Positions 41,156 through 49,841 of a stretch of 51,520 bases of DNA are shown in pieces. Both the position numbers and the translations under genes were made by a program. Position 1 is the stretch's first letter; each line of letters opens with the position of its first letter. Under the pieces are notes generated by a model. It ran no database searches. It worked only from the letters and a program-made list of their open reading frames with translations, and was not told the DNA's origin. Source of the DNA: an uncultured Oscillospiraceae bacterium (GTDB lineage: Bacteria > Bacillota > Clostridia > Oscillospirales > Oscillospiraceae); the NCBI GenBank assembly GCA_934589675.1, contig CAKTOF010000017.1:1-51520 (forward strand). Direction: 5' to 3'.

Positions 41156-41572
41156 ATGCCGGATTGTTTTCATCCCGCTTTTACCGGCGAGCAGCTCGGC
41201 GCCATGAGCTCGCTCGGTCTTGCGCATGTGGGCGACGCGGTCTATGAGCTGCTCGTCCGCACCGATCTGTGCGCGCAGGGCCTCACGACGCCGGACAAGC
41301 TCCACCGCGAGACGGTCCGCCGCGTCAGCGCGCCGGCGCAGGCCGCTGCGTTCGCGCGGATCGCCGATCACCTGACGGAGGACGAGCTGGCCGTCTACAA
41401 GCGCGGGCGCAACGCGCACGTCCATGGCGTCCCCAAAAACGCCACGCGTGAGCAGTACAGCCGCGCTACAGGCCTTGAGGCGCTCTTCGGCGCGCTGTAT
41501 CTGGCTGGCAAAACCGAGCGCATCGCCGCGCTCTACGCGCTCGCGCGCGAGGAGGAGCCCCATGCCGTTTGA
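41156..41572 (+). CDS. mrnC: Mini-ribonuclease III
   Basis: A 138-residue RNase III catalytic domain without the double-stranded RNA-binding domain, as in MrnC, which trims 23S rRNA ends in Firmicutes. It shows the catalytic-helix motif LAHVGDAVYELLVR, the RGRNAHVHGVPKNATREQY region and TGLEALFGALYLAG. The start is the ATG at 41156 with GGAGGAAA upstream. It overlaps rqcH by 11 bp. Confidence 0.94.
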   Translation: MPDCFHPAFTGEQLGAMSSLGLAHVGDAVYELLVRTDLCAQGLTTPDKLHRETVRRVSAPAQAAAFARIADHLTEDELAVYKRGRNAHVHGVPKNATREQYSRATGLEALFGALYLAGKTERIAALYALAREEEPHAV

Positions 41573-43322
41573 CGCCGTATTCCTGCACGCGCTGACGGGC
41601 GAGCTGACCGCGCGCGCCGTCGGCGCGAAGGTCGACAAGGTACAGATGCCCTCGCGCGACACCTTGCTTTTGCAGCTGCGAAGCCGCGAGGGCGCTTCCC
41701 GCCTGCTCATCGCCATCGGCGCCAGCCACTGCCGCATCCACTTCACCGAGAGCGCGCCCGAGAACCCCGCCTCGCCGCCGATGTTCTGCATGCTGCTGCG
41801 CAAGCACCTCGTCGGCGGGCGCATCGTCTCCATCACGCAGCCGCCGTCCGAGCGCATGGTCGACCTCGCGCTTGAATGCACGGACGAGCTGGGCGAGCGC
41901 TCGGAAAAGCACCTCATCGCCGAGCTGATGGGCCGCAACTCCAATCTCATCCTCACCGGCCCGGACGGCCGCATCATCGACTGCCTGCGCCGCGTCGACT
42001 ATGAGATGAGCGAAAAGCGGCAGGTCCTGCCCGGCCTTTTTTATCATCTTCCGCCCGCGCAGGAGAAGCTCGACCCGCTCACGGCGGACGAAGCAGCGCT
42101 TTCCGGCGCTCTGCCCGCGCCGGGCGAGCACAAAAAGGCCGACGCGTGGCTGCTGTCCGCCTTCTCCGGTCTGCCGCCGCTCATCTGCCGTGAGATCGCC
42201 TTTCGCTTCTCCGGCGAGGTCGACCCGGATATGGGGCTGTGGGATGCGGGCAAGCGGCGATCGTTTCTCGCGCACCTGAATGCGTCGTTCGACAATCTTC
42301 GCGCAGGGCGCTTCACGCCGGAGCTGCTGCTGCGCGGCGGCGCGGCGGCAGACTTTACCTATACGCCCATTTTGCAGTACGGCGACTACATGGAGTGCCG
42401 CCCGTACCCGAGCTTTTCGGCGCTGCTCGACGAATTCTACGCCTCGCGCGATCAGGCCGACCGGATGCGCCAGAAGAGCCAGACGATGGTCAAGTCCATC
42501 ACGAATCTGCGCGACCGTACGGCGAGGAAGCTCGCCAATCAGCGCAAGGAGCTCGCCGCAACGCATGGCCGCGACCGCCTTCGCCAGCTCGGCGACATCG
42601 TCACGGCCAACCTCCACCGCATCACGCGCGGCCAGACGCGCCTGACAGCCGAGGATTTCTACGACCCCGACATGCGGCAGATCGACATCCCGCTCTCCCC
42701 CACGCTCTCGCCGCAGCAGAACGCCGCGAAGTTCTACAAGGACTACACGCGCGCGAAAAACGCCGAAAAATACCTGACCGAGCAGCTTTCCCGCGGCGAG
42801 GCGGAGCTGGACTACCTCACGAGCATTTTAGACGAGCTCGCCCGCGCCGAAAATGACCGCGACCTGGCCGAGATCCGCGCCGAGCTCGTCTCCGGCGGCT
42901 ACATCCGCGAGACGGGCGGGCGCAAAAAGATGAAGCTCCCGCCGTCGCAGCCGATGCTCTTCCGCTCGAGCGAGGGCTTTTTGATCCACGTCGGCCGCAA
43001 CAACCGCCAGAACGACCAGCTCACGCTCAAATTTGCCCAGAAGAGCGACCTCTGGCTGCACACGCAGAAGATCCACGGCAGCCACGTCATCGTCGAATGC
43101 GAGGGAAAAACGCCCGGCGACGAGACTGTGACGGAGGCCGCCGTGCTCGCCGCGTACTATTCTCAGGCGCGCGAGAGCCAGAACGTCCCCGTGGACTATA
43201 CGCCCGTCCGCTTCGTCAAGAAGCCCGCCGGCGCGAAGCCCGGCATGGTCATCTACACGACCTGCTCCACCGCCTTCGTCACGCCCGACCCCGCGCTCGC
43301 GGAGGCGCTGCGGGTCAAATAA
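41562..43322 (+). CDS. rqcH: Ribosome quality-control factor RqcH (NFACT/FbpA family)
   Basis: A 586-residue NFACT protein. RqcH binds stalled 50S subunits and recruits tRNA-Ala to add C-terminal alanine tails. It shows the N-domain (MPFDAVFLHALTGEL, NPASPPMFCMLLRKHL), a central coiled coil (about residues 270-460) and the C-terminal NFACT-R domain (FLIHVGRNNRQNDQLTLKFA). The residue pair required in B. subtilis, D97-R98, is E97-R98 here. The start is the ATG at 41562 with GGAGGAG upstream, inside the mrnC end. Its link with mrnC fits a shared translation/ribosome theme. Confidence 0.95.
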   Translation: MPFDAVFLHALTGELTARAVGAKVDKVQMPSRDTLLLQLRSREGASRLLIAIGASHCRIHFTESAPENPASPPMFCMLLRKHLVGGRIVSITQPPSERMVDLALECTDELGERSEKHLIAELMGRNSNLILTGPDGRIIDCLRRVDYEMSEKRQVLPGLFYHLPPAQEKLDPLTADEAALSGALPAPGEHKKADAWLLSAFSGLPPLICREIAFRFSGEVDPDMGLWDAGKRRSFLAHLNASFDNLRAGRFTPELLLRGGAAADFTYTPILQYGDYMECRPYPSFSALLDEFYASRDQADRMRQKSQTMVKSITNLRDRTARKLANQRKELAATHGRDRLRQLGDIVTANLHRITRGQTRLTAEDFYDPDMRQIDIPLSPTLSPQQNAAKFYKDYTRAKNAEKYLTEQLSRGEAELDYLTSILDELARAENDRDLAEIRAELVSGGYIRETGGRKKMKLPPSQPMLFRSSEGFLIHVGRNNRQNDQLTLKFAQKSDLWLHTQKIHGSHVIVECEGKTPGDETVTEAAVLAAYYSQARESQNVPVDYTPVRFVKKPAGAKPGMVIYTTCSTAFVTPDPALAEALRVK

Positions 43323-43329
43323 GCGCAAA

Positions 43330-43364
43330 AAAGCCCGCTCAACGGTTTTCGTTGAGCGGGCTTT
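43330..43364. terminator. Bidirectional terminator between rqcH and the lipid kinase gene
   Basis: A perfect 15-bp stem (43330-43344 with 43350-43364; AAAGCCCGCTCAACG arm), loop GTTTT. The A/T flanks suit both converging transcripts. Confidence 0.9.
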
Positions 43365-43367
43365 GCT

Positions 43368-44270
43368 TCAGTCGGGGAGGTTCGGCGTCATGATGTCCAC
43401 CGCGCCGCGGCGGTTTTCGATGACGGCGCGGCGCACGCTGCCGCCGTACTCGCCGTCGAGCGTCCACGGGACGTCCTCGTCAAACTCCATCGTGATGCTG
43501 TTTGTCTTGAAGAAATAGAAAAACTCGCTGGAGAAATCCTGCTTGAGCACGGCGCTGAGCATGGCGCTGAAGTCCACAAGATTGTGTACGCGGCGCACGA
43601 GCATGACCTCGGACAGGCCGTCGTTGAGCATGACCTCGGCATTGTCGTTGATCTTGAAGCCGCCGACGCTCGTCGCGTTCAGGACCATGCCGAGAATGAC
43701 CTCGTCCTCAAAGACCTCTCCGTCCTGCGTGAAGCGCACCTTATACAGCCGGATCTCCCCGAGGCTGCGGATCCCCTCCAGAATATAGGCCGCGCGGCCG
43801 AGAACCTGCTTCTGGCTCTGCGGCGTGGCGTAGGCCACGGCCGTAAATGCGCCGAACGCCGCAACATAGGTAAAGTGGCTGTCGTTGAAGCGGCCGACGT
43901 CGCAGCAAAACGGCGTGCCCTCCGCAGCGATGTGCGCCGCCTTCATCATGTCCCCGCGCGGAATGTGCAGCGACGCGGCAAAGTCGTTGACCGTGCCCTC
44001 CGGCAAAAATCCGACCTGCGGGCGGCTGCCCAGCTTCATAACGCCTGAGAGCGTCTCGTTGAGCGTCCCGTCGCCGCCGGAGCAGACGATGCGGTCATAT
44101 TCCTCGCCGTGCTCGGCGATGAACCGCGTGATCTCCTTCGGCGCGCGCGTCGGGTGGGCCGTCACGTCAAAGCCGGCCGCTGTGAAAATGTCCAGCACCG
44201 CGAGCAGATTGCTGCGGATCTCACCCCTTCCGGCATTGGGATTGATGAGAAATAGCATCTTTTTGCGCAT
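43368..44270 (-). CDS. Diacylglycerol/lipid kinase family protein (YegS/DgkB-like)
   Basis: A 300-residue soluble lipid kinase. It shows FLINPNAGRGE at the N-terminus, the phosphate-binding VCSGGDGTLNETLSG near residue 65, PEGTVNDFAASL near 92, and a C-terminal beta-sandwich with the acidic LDGEYGG site. Firmicute DgkB recycles diacylglycerol from lipoteichoic acid synthesis; YegS-type members act on other lipids. GGAGGGG lies 9 bp upstream. It follows the PrsA-like gene after 29 bp, in the same operon. Confidence 0.92.
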   Translation of the reverse strand: MRKKMLFLINPNAGRGEIRSNLLAVLDIFTAAGFDVTAHPTRAPKEITRFIAEHGEEYDRIVCSGGDGTLNETLSGVMKLGSRPQVGFLPEGTVNDFAASLHIPRGDMMKAAHIAAEGTPFCCDVGRFNDSHFTYVAAFGAFTAVAYATPQSQKQVLGRAAYILEGIRSLGEIRLYKVRFTQDGEVFEDEVILGMVLNATSVGGFKINDNAEVMLNDGLSEVMLVRRVHNLVDFSAMLSAVLKQDFSSEFFYFFKTNSITMEFDEDVPWTLDGEYGGSVRRAVIENRRGAVDIMTPNLPD

Positions 44271-44299
44271 GAGGATCCACCCCTCCGATTAAAATGGAT

Positions 44300-45937
44300 T
44301 TACTGGCCGTCCTCCGGCTGCTCGACGGACTCGTCGGCCTCGTCCAGCAGCTCCTCGCCGGCCTCCTCGGTCTCCTCGTCTGCGCTGTAGAGCCCCGGCG
44401 GGTCGAGCAGGACGACCTTGTCCGTGTCCGTGACGGAGTCGTCGCCGGCCATCAGGCCGTCAAAGAAGCTGTCATAGGCCGCCTGCACCATGGCCTCCTG
44501 CGTCACAAAGCGCCAGTGCGACGTCTCGCCGTAGCCGACAAAGTACATGATGTGATAGCCGTAATCCGTCTCAACGATGGCCGTGTCGCCCGGCTGGCGC
44601 GCCGGGTCGAAGCACCACGCGTCAAACTCCGCGACCATCTCGCCCGGATAGACGTCCTCGTAAAGGCCGCCCTTGGAGTATGAGCCCGTGTCGCTGGAAT
44701 TGTTGTACGCCAGCTCGCTGAAGCTCTCCTCCGTCGCGTCGCCGGACTTCCACTGCTCGTAGAGCTCCTCGGCTTTCTGCTTCGCGGCGGCCTTGGCATC
44801 CGCCTTGGCCTGCTCCGTCGCGGCCTCGTCGACGTTGCCGTCGGCGTCGGTGACATCCTCGACCGCCTCCGGCTGGATGAGGATGTGGCGGACGTCGACC
44901 ATCAGGCTGTCGTCCTTGTCCGCGTCGATCTCATCGGCGTGCTCGTCGTAATATGCGCTGACCTCATCGTCGGTGTAGACGAAGCTGTTGTAGATCGAGT
45001 CGTCATAGTGGAGCGCCGTGTAGTACTTCTCCATGAACGCATGATAGCTGTCATAGTCTGCAAACGCGCCGTAATACTCCTGCAGATACGCATCGACGGA
45101 TGCAAAGCCGCCCTCGTCGGCCGACGCCTTGAGTGTGTCGTAAAGGCCGTCAAGCTCCGCCTGCGTGTCATCCGGGAGCGTAAAGCCCGCCGCCGAGGCC
45201 TGCTGGGCAAGCAGCGTAAACTGCGCAAACGCGTTCATGGCGTTGTTCACAAAATACTGCTGCCAGCTGATGGTGTTGTCAAAATAGCACGTCTGCTCGT
45301 TCAGCGGCGCGGTCGTGTCGAGCAGACCGTAGTAGTAGACATAGGTGTAATAGCTGTTGATGAACGAGCTGTACGAATACCAGTAGTAATACGCAAACGA
45401 CTGGTTCGTGAGCTCCTCACCCGCGCAGGTGGCCACAACGGCCAGCTTCTCCGCGTCCGTCACCTCGGACGGGTCCTTCGTGTACGACGGGAAGCTGACG
45501 GTCTCGGCGTCCGCGTCGGTGTCCGCCGTGTCGGACGGCTGCGTCTGGTCGAGCGCGTCTTTGGTCTCGTCGCTGAGCACCGGGTCGTCCGTCGGCTCCG
45601 CGCTCGGGCGGCCCTTCGTCAGGTAGACGACGACGCACACGGCGATGGCCGCGATGAGCAGCACGCCTGCCATCAGGATCTGCGTGCGCTGACGGCGCTG
45701 CTTCTCCGTGACGGGCTTAATGCCTTCCGGCGCTTCTGGCTCTCCGGACGCTTCCGTCTCTTCAGGCGCTTCCGTCTCCGGCGCTTCCGGCTCGTCCGGC
45801 GCCGCAGTCTCCGGTTCGGTCTCCGGCGTGGTCACCGCCGCGTTTTCGGCGTTTTCCGCATCCTGCGCCGCCTGACAGGCGGAGCAGAGCGTCTGCCCGT
45901 CGTCAACGGGCGCGCCGCACTTTTTGCAAAACTCCAT
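44300..45937 (-). CDS. Membrane-anchored PrsA/SurA-like peptidyl-prolyl isomerase with zinc ribbon
   Basis: A 545-residue protein. A zinc ribbon opens it (C4, C7, C18, C21: CKKCG and CSAC), then a Pro/Glu/Ala/Thr-rich linker (about 30-75) and one membrane helix (about 86-106). Outside the membrane lie a SurA-N-like helical region rich in tyrosine and a parvulin domain (MVDVRHILIQPE through GDTAIVETDYGYHIMYFVG). The topology puts the foldase outside and the zinc ribbon inside. The acidic C-terminal tail is unusual. The start is the ATG at 45937 with GGAAGGAAGAGG upstream. It probably folds exported proteins; a cytoplasmic zinc ribbon on such a foldase is uncommon. Confidence 0.85.
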   Translation of the reverse strand: MEFCKKCGAPVDDGQTLCSACQAAQDAENAENAAVTTPETEPETAAPDEPEAPETEAPEETEASGEPEAPEGIKPVTEKQRRQRTQILMAGVLLIAAIAVCVVVYLTKGRPSAEPTDDPVLSDETKDALDQTQPSDTADTDADAETVSFPSYTKDPSEVTDAEKLAVVATCAGEELTNQSFAYYYWYSYSSFINSYYTYVYYYGLLDTTAPLNEQTCYFDNTISWQQYFVNNAMNAFAQFTLLAQQASAAGFTLPDDTQAELDGLYDTLKASADEGGFASVDAYLQEYYGAFADYDSYHAFMEKYYTALHYDDSIYNSFVYTDDEVSAYYDEHADEIDADKDDSLMVDVRHILIQPEAVEDVTDADGNVDEAATEQAKADAKAAAKQKAEELYEQWKSGDATEESFSELAYNNSSDTGSYSKGGLYEDVYPGEMVAEFDAWCFDPARQPGDTAIVETDYGYHIMYFVGYGETSHWRFVTQEAMVQAAYDSFFDGLMAGDDSVTDTDKVVLLDPPGLYSADEETEEAGEELLDEADESVEQPEDGQ

Positions 45938-46000
45938 AGATCTATGCCTCTTCCTTCCAAAAATCGCGCCGCCCGCAGGCAGCGCGGCATCGCGGGTAAA

Positions 46001-46101
46001 CCCTCGATTGCCAAGGGCAAACACGGTTTTTCGGGGCCAAAATCGCGTCCAGCGGCGACTTTTTACCGCCGGAAAGCGTGCTTGCCCTTGGCAACCGAGG
46101 G
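46001..46101. repeat. Long imperfect palindrome in the foldase 5' leader
   Basis: The 25-base arms at 46001-46025 and 46077-46101 differ at two positions (core TTGCCAAGGGCA). Pairing can continue inward in part (AAAATCGC against GCGACTTTTT), giving a hairpin of about 100 nt. It may be a MITE-like remnant or a leader structure. The gap 45938-46290 contains this palindrome, two divergent promoters and a REP-like hairpin, and no gene. Confidence 0.75.
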
Positions 46102-46102
46102 T

Positions 46103-46131
46103 ATTGTACCACGATTGCAGGACTGTTGCAA
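46103..46131 (-). promoter_or_regulatory. Candidate promoter of the foldase-lipid kinase operon
   Basis: Minus strand: -35 TTGCAA at 46126-46131, 17 bp spacer, -10 TACAAT at 46103-46108. The predicted start falls at the edge of the long palindrome, so the transcript would begin with it. Confidence 0.55.
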
Positions 46132-46190
46132 CCGCGGTTTCCCCGCCACCCGAACAGTATACCAAAAATCGGCGTTGACCGGTGAACAGA

Positions 46191-46219
46191 TTGTAAATTC
46201 TCCCGCGCCACGGTATAAT
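46191..46219 (+). promoter_or_regulatory. Promoter of deoB
   Basis: TTGTAA at 46191-46196, 17 bp spacer, perfect TATAAT at 46214-46219. Confidence 0.65.
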
Positions 46220-46227
46220 GCCCTGTA

Positions 46228-46249
46228 GGGGCGACCCTTGCGGTCGCCC
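46228..46249 (+). repeat. REP-like hairpin in the deoB leader
   Basis: GGGCGACC (46229-46236) pairs with GGTCGCCC (46242-46249) around CTTGC. The sequence TAGGGGCGACCCTTGCGG has the look of short repeats scattered in intergenic regions of many Clostridia. It begins about 9 bp after the -10. Confidence 0.6.
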
Positions 46250-46290
46250 GTCTGAATTTTGCAACACTGTCCCAGATTTGAGGTGCAACC

Positions 46291-47445
46291 ATGAAAAAAG
46301 CGCTTTTGCTGCTGCTCGATTCCGTCGGCGTCGGATCCCTGCCGGACGCGGCCGACTACGGAGACGACGGCGCGGCGACCGTGCCGCATGTGCTTGCGGC
46401 GCACCCTGAGCTCGATCTTCCGAATCTGCGCCGTCTCGGACTGTTCCGCCTGCCGGGGCTGGAGTGCTTCTCCCGCGGCCAGGCGCCGGAGGCCGTCTAC
46501 GGCCGCCTTGCGTCCGTCTCGCGCGGCAAGGACTCCATCGTCGGCCACTGGGAGCTTATGGGGCAGCCGACAGCCGTCCCGTTTCTGACGTACCCGGACG
46601 GCTTTCCGGGCGAGCTCATCGACGCATTCTGCAAGCGCACCGGCCTTCCCGGCGTGCTTGGAAACTGCGTCGCCTCCGGCACGGCCATCATTGACGCGCT
46701 CGGCCCCGAGCATGAAAGGACAGGGCTTCCCATCGTCTACACGTCGGCCGACAGCGTCTTCCAGATCGCCGCGCATGAGTCCGTCATCCCCGTCCCGACG
46801 CTCTACCGCATCTGCTCTCAGGCGCGCGCGCTTTTTGACGAGTCCGGCATCGGCATCGCCCGCGTCATCGCCCGGCCGTTCGTCGGCTCGCCCGGAAGCT
46901 ACACCCGCACAGCGCGGCGGCATGACTACGCCGCCGTCCCGCCCGGCCCGACGGACTTAGAGCGGCTGGCGGATTTCGGCATTCCCGTCCACTCCGTCGG
47001 CAAGCCCGTGGACATCTTCAGCGGCCGGGGCTTCTCCTCGTCGGAGAAAACGGAAAACAACGCCGACGGCCTTGCCAAAACGCTGCGCGCCGTGCAGGCG
47101 CGCGACGGGCTCATCTTCGCAAACATTTTAGACTTCGATATGCTCTGGGGCCACCGCCGCGACGTCCGCGGCTACGCCCAGGGTCTTGCCGAGGTCGACG
47201 CCGCGCTGCCGGCCATCATGGACGCGCTGGACGGCGGCCTTCTCATCGTCACGGCCGACCACGGCTGCGACCCGACGTGGCACGGCACGGATCACACGCG
47301 CGAGTATATCCCCGGCCTTATCTGGCGCCGCGGCATCGCCCCGCGCGATTTCGGCACGCGTGAGACGTTCGCCGACGTCGGCGCGACGCTGCTTGCCTAC
47401 TTCGGTGCCCCGCCCGCACCGGTCGGGACGAGCATCCTATCATGA
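46291..47445 (+). CDS. deoB: Phosphopentomutase
   Basis: A 384-residue alkaline-phosphatase-superfamily mutase interconverting (deoxy)ribose 1- and 5-phosphates in nucleoside salvage. Metal ligands are in LLLDSVGVGS at the N-terminus and in TADHGCDPTWHGTDHTREY at the C-terminus; RPFVGSPGSYTRT is conserved. The phosphorylated residue, Thr85 in the B. cereus enzyme (GKDT), is serine here (GKDSIVGHWE). GAGGTG precedes the ATG. It is monocistronic, with its own promoter and terminator. Confidence 0.96.
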   Translation: MKKALLLLLDSVGVGSLPDAADYGDDGAATVPHVLAAHPELDLPNLRRLGLFRLPGLECFSRGQAPEAVYGRLASVSRGKDSIVGHWELMGQPTAVPFLTYPDGFPGELIDAFCKRTGLPGVLGNCVASGTAIIDALGPEHERTGLPIVYTSADSVFQIAAHESVIPVPTLYRICSQARALFDESGIGIARVIARPFVGSPGSYTRTARRHDYAAVPPGPTDLERLADFGIPVHSVGKPVDIFSGRGFSSSEKTENNADGLAKTLRAVQARDGLIFANILDFDMLWGHRRDVRGYAQGLAEVDAALPAIMDALDGGLLIVTADHGCDPTWHGTDHTREYIPGLIWRRGIAPRDFGTRETFADVGATLLAYFGAPPAPVGTSILS

Positions 47446-47476
47446 GCAAGCCCGCGGCCGGCGGCCGCGGGCTTGC
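47446..47476. terminator. Terminator between deoB and the MATE gene
   Basis: A 14-bp GC-rich stem (47446-47459 with 47463-47476; GCAAGCCCGCGGCC arm), loop GGC, followed by TTTA. It starts right after the deoB stop and ends right before the MATE stop. Confidence 0.85.
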
Positions 47477-47477
47477 T

Positions 47478-48827
47478 TTATGCTTCCGCTTTGACAACGG
47501 CTTTTTTCTTCCACCCGCCCGTAAAATAGCGCAGCAGGATGAGCACCGTTCCCGTCGAAAAGTCGATGGCGAGCGCATACCACACGGCCGCGCGGCCGAT
47601 GGACGGGAGCGTCGCCATATAATAGCCCGAGCCGACGCGCAGGATGAGCGTAAACACCGTGATGATCGTCGCCGTCGTGACGTCGCCCGCACCGTGGAGC
47701 AGCCCCTTCGTCACAAACAGCACCGCAAACACGACGAGCCACTTTGCGATAAATCGGAGATAGGTCTGCCCGATCATGAGCGCCTCGCCCTCGCAGCCGA
47801 ACAGCCGGACGAGCGGGTCGGCGAGCACCGTGATGAGCACGGCGATGACGCCGGAGGCAGCGACGGCCATGATGAGCGTCTGCCAGTGTCCTGTTTTTAC
47901 GCGGTCCATCTGCCCCGCGCCGATGTTCTGCCCTGTGAACGTAGCAAGGCCGACGTTGAACGAGATGACCGGCAGCGTCACAAAGCTCTCGACGCGGTAC
48001 CCCGCCGTATAGCCCTCGAGCATCGCCGAGCCGAAGCTGTTGATGAGCCGCTGCATAAACAGCGAGCCGACGGCGAGCGCCGCCGTCTGCAGCGCGGCCG
48101 GAACGCCGAGCCGGCAGATGAGCTTCGCCTCCTCCGCATCCGGCCGGAGCCCAGACGCCCGCACGCGCAGCAGCGCGTGCTTTTTCTGCGCATAGCCAAA
48201 TGCCGCCGCAACGGACAGCAGCTGCGCGAGCACCGTCGCCGCCGCCGCGCCTGCAACGCCCCAATGCAGCACGACGACGAGCAGCAGGTCGAGCACGATG
48301 TTCGCCGCCGTCGAGATGAGCAGGAAGAGCATCGTCGCCGCTGAATCGCCCAGCGCGCGCAGCGCGGCCGCCTGCGCGTTATAGATGAACTGGAACAGCA
48401 TGCCCGCGCAGTAGATGCGCAGATACACCGACGCCATGCCGAGCACCTCGTCCGGCACGCAGAGCACCCGCCGCAGGAACAGCCGGCCGAATGCGAGGCC
48501 GAGCGCCGTCACGGCAAGTCCGGCCGCGATCATGAGCACAAGCGCCGTCGCATATGCGCGGCGGAGCCGGTCTTCCCGCTTCGCGCCGAAATACTGCGCC
48601 GCGATGACGCCGAAGCCGGACGAAAAGCCCGTTGCGACCGCAAGCAGCAGATTCGTCAGCGGCGCGCACGTTCCGATGGCCCCGAGCGCGGCGGAGGAGA
48701 CAAAGTTGCCGACGATGATGCCGTCGACCGTCGTGTACAGCTGCTGCAGCAGCATCCCGCCGAGCACAGGCAGGGTGAACAGGAGGATCGACTTCCAGAC
48801 CGATCCGCGGGTCAGGCTCGTTTGCAT
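47478..48827 (-). CDS. MATE-family multidrug/cation efflux transporter
   Basis: A 449-residue membrane protein with about twelve helices. It shows MATE features: ILLFTLPVLGGMLLQQLYTTVDGIIVG at the N-terminus, ALRALGDSAATM near residue 150 and GQNIGAGQMDRVK near 270. MATE pumps export organic cations or drugs against H+ or Na+. The start is the ATG at 48827; its ribosome site is weak (GGAG about 13 bp upstream), and a longer frame has no support. It has its own promoter and may be controlled by the LysR gene just upstream. Confidence 0.92.
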   Translation of the reverse strand: MQTSLTRGSVWKSILLFTLPVLGGMLLQQLYTTVDGIIVGNFVSSAALGAIGTCAPLTNLLLAVATGFSSGFGVIAAQYFGAKREDRLRRAYATALVLMIAAGLAVTALGLAFGRLFLRRVLCVPDEVLGMASVYLRIYCAGMLFQFIYNAQAAALRALGDSAATMLFLLISTAANIVLDLLLVVVLHWGVAGAAAATVLAQLLSVAAAFGYAQKKHALLRVRASGLRPDAEEAKLICRLGVPAALQTAALAVGSLFMQRLINSFGSAMLEGYTAGYRVESFVTLPVISFNVGLATFTGQNIGAGQMDRVKTGHWQTLIMAVAASGVIAVLITVLADPLVRLFGCEGEALMIGQTYLRFIAKWLVVFAVLFVTKGLLHGAGDVTTATIITVFTLILRVGSGYYMATLPSIGRAAVWYALAIDFSTGTVLILLRYFTGGWKKKAVVKAEA

Positions 48828-48864
48828 GAGGGCAGCACTCCACTTCCAAACAATCTGTTTTCTT

Positions 48865-48893
48865 ACTATATGGGAATTCTGTGGATTTGTCAA
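48865..48893 (-). promoter_or_regulatory. Promoter of the MATE gene
   Basis: Minus strand: -35 TTGACA at 48888-48893, 17 bp spacer, -10 TATAGT at 48865-48870. The -35 overlaps the stop codon of the LysR gene. Confidence 0.75.
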
Positions 48894-49828
48894 TTTGTTT
48901 CTGCCGCTTCCGGCAGCGCTGCGATGGCCTCCGCCGCGCCGCGGACTACGCCGGCGACGAGGCCGTCCGCGTCCTCTGTCTCGCGCCATGCCGCCGCCAG
49001 CCAGATGCGCTCCGCGCCGCCGACGCAGCGCAGGCTGAGGATCTGTATGTCCGGCTGCCTGAGCCGCCGGACAACGCTGCGCGGCAGGATGGCCGCGCTC
49101 TCGCCGCTCTCGATGGACAGGCACATGGCAAGCCGCGTGCCGGAAAAGCGGATCTGCGGCGTCGAGCCGAGCCGGCCCAGGATCTGCAAAACCTGCGACA
49201 TGCCGCGCGTCTCGTTTTCCAGGAGGATGACGCCGCGGCGCTCAAGCACCGTGCGCACGGCATCCGGATCGTCCGGATACCGGCGCGGAGAGCGGAAGGC
49301 CAGCACCATCTCGTCATCCCACAGCGTCCGGAGCGTCAGGGGCGCGCCGAGCGGCTCGCCCGCGTGCAGAAACAGCGCCAGGTCGATCTCCTCATCCATG
49401 AGCGCCTTTTTCATGTCGCTGTATTCCATCTGCAAAAACAGCGCGCGCAGGCCGGGCCGGCTCTGCCGCTCGCGGTAGATCTGCTCGGTCAGGATGCGAT
49501 GGATGAGCGAGTCGCCGTCCGCGCGCGGCTCGACGCCGATCATGATGTGCCGCTGGCGCTCCGCCGCGTCCGTCTCGTGGCGCAGCAGCGGCACAAGCTT
49601 GTCCGCGCGCAGCAGCAGCGACTTCGCCTCCGGCAGCAGCACCTGCCCTGCGCGCGTGAGCATAACGCTGCGGCGGTCGCGCTCAAACAGCGCCACGCCG
49701 AGCTCCTGCTCCAGCGACTGGATCTGCTTGCTCAGCGCCGACTGCGAAAGGTACAGGCTCTCCGCCGCACGGCTGAAGTTGAGGGTATCCGCCACCGCCA
49801 CAAAATAGCGCAGCTGCCGAAGCTCCAT
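48890..49828 (-). CDS. LysR-family transcriptional regulator
   Basis: A 312-residue LysR regulator with a canonical N-terminal HTH (FSRAAESLYLSQSALSKQIQSLEQELG) and an effector domain (about residues 92-300). The ATG at 49828 follows AAGGAGG. It is 13 bp after the phosphatase gene, hence co-transcribed, and directly upstream of the MATE pump gene, a plausible target. Confidence 0.9.
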   Translation of the reverse strand: MELRQLRYFVAVADTLNFSRAAESLYLSQSALSKQIQSLEQELGVALFERDRRSVMLTRAGQVLLPEAKSLLLRADKLVPLLRHETDAAERQRHIMIGVEPRADGDSLIHRILTEQIYRERQSRPGLRALFLQMEYSDMKKALMDEEIDLALFLHAGEPLGAPLTLRTLWDDEMVLAFRSPRRYPDDPDAVRTVLERRGVILLENETRGMSQVLQILGRLGSTPQIRFSGTRLAMCLSIESGESAAILPRSVVRRLRQPDIQILSLRCVGGAERIWLAAAWRETEDADGLVAGVVRGAAEAIAALPEAAETN

Positions 49829-49841
49829 TCCGTTCTCCTCC

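Noticed and set aside
45855..46250. Cluster of repeats considered as a CRISPR array
   Set aside because: There are only paired inverted arms and one REP-like hairpin, no regularly spaced direct repeats and no cas genes.
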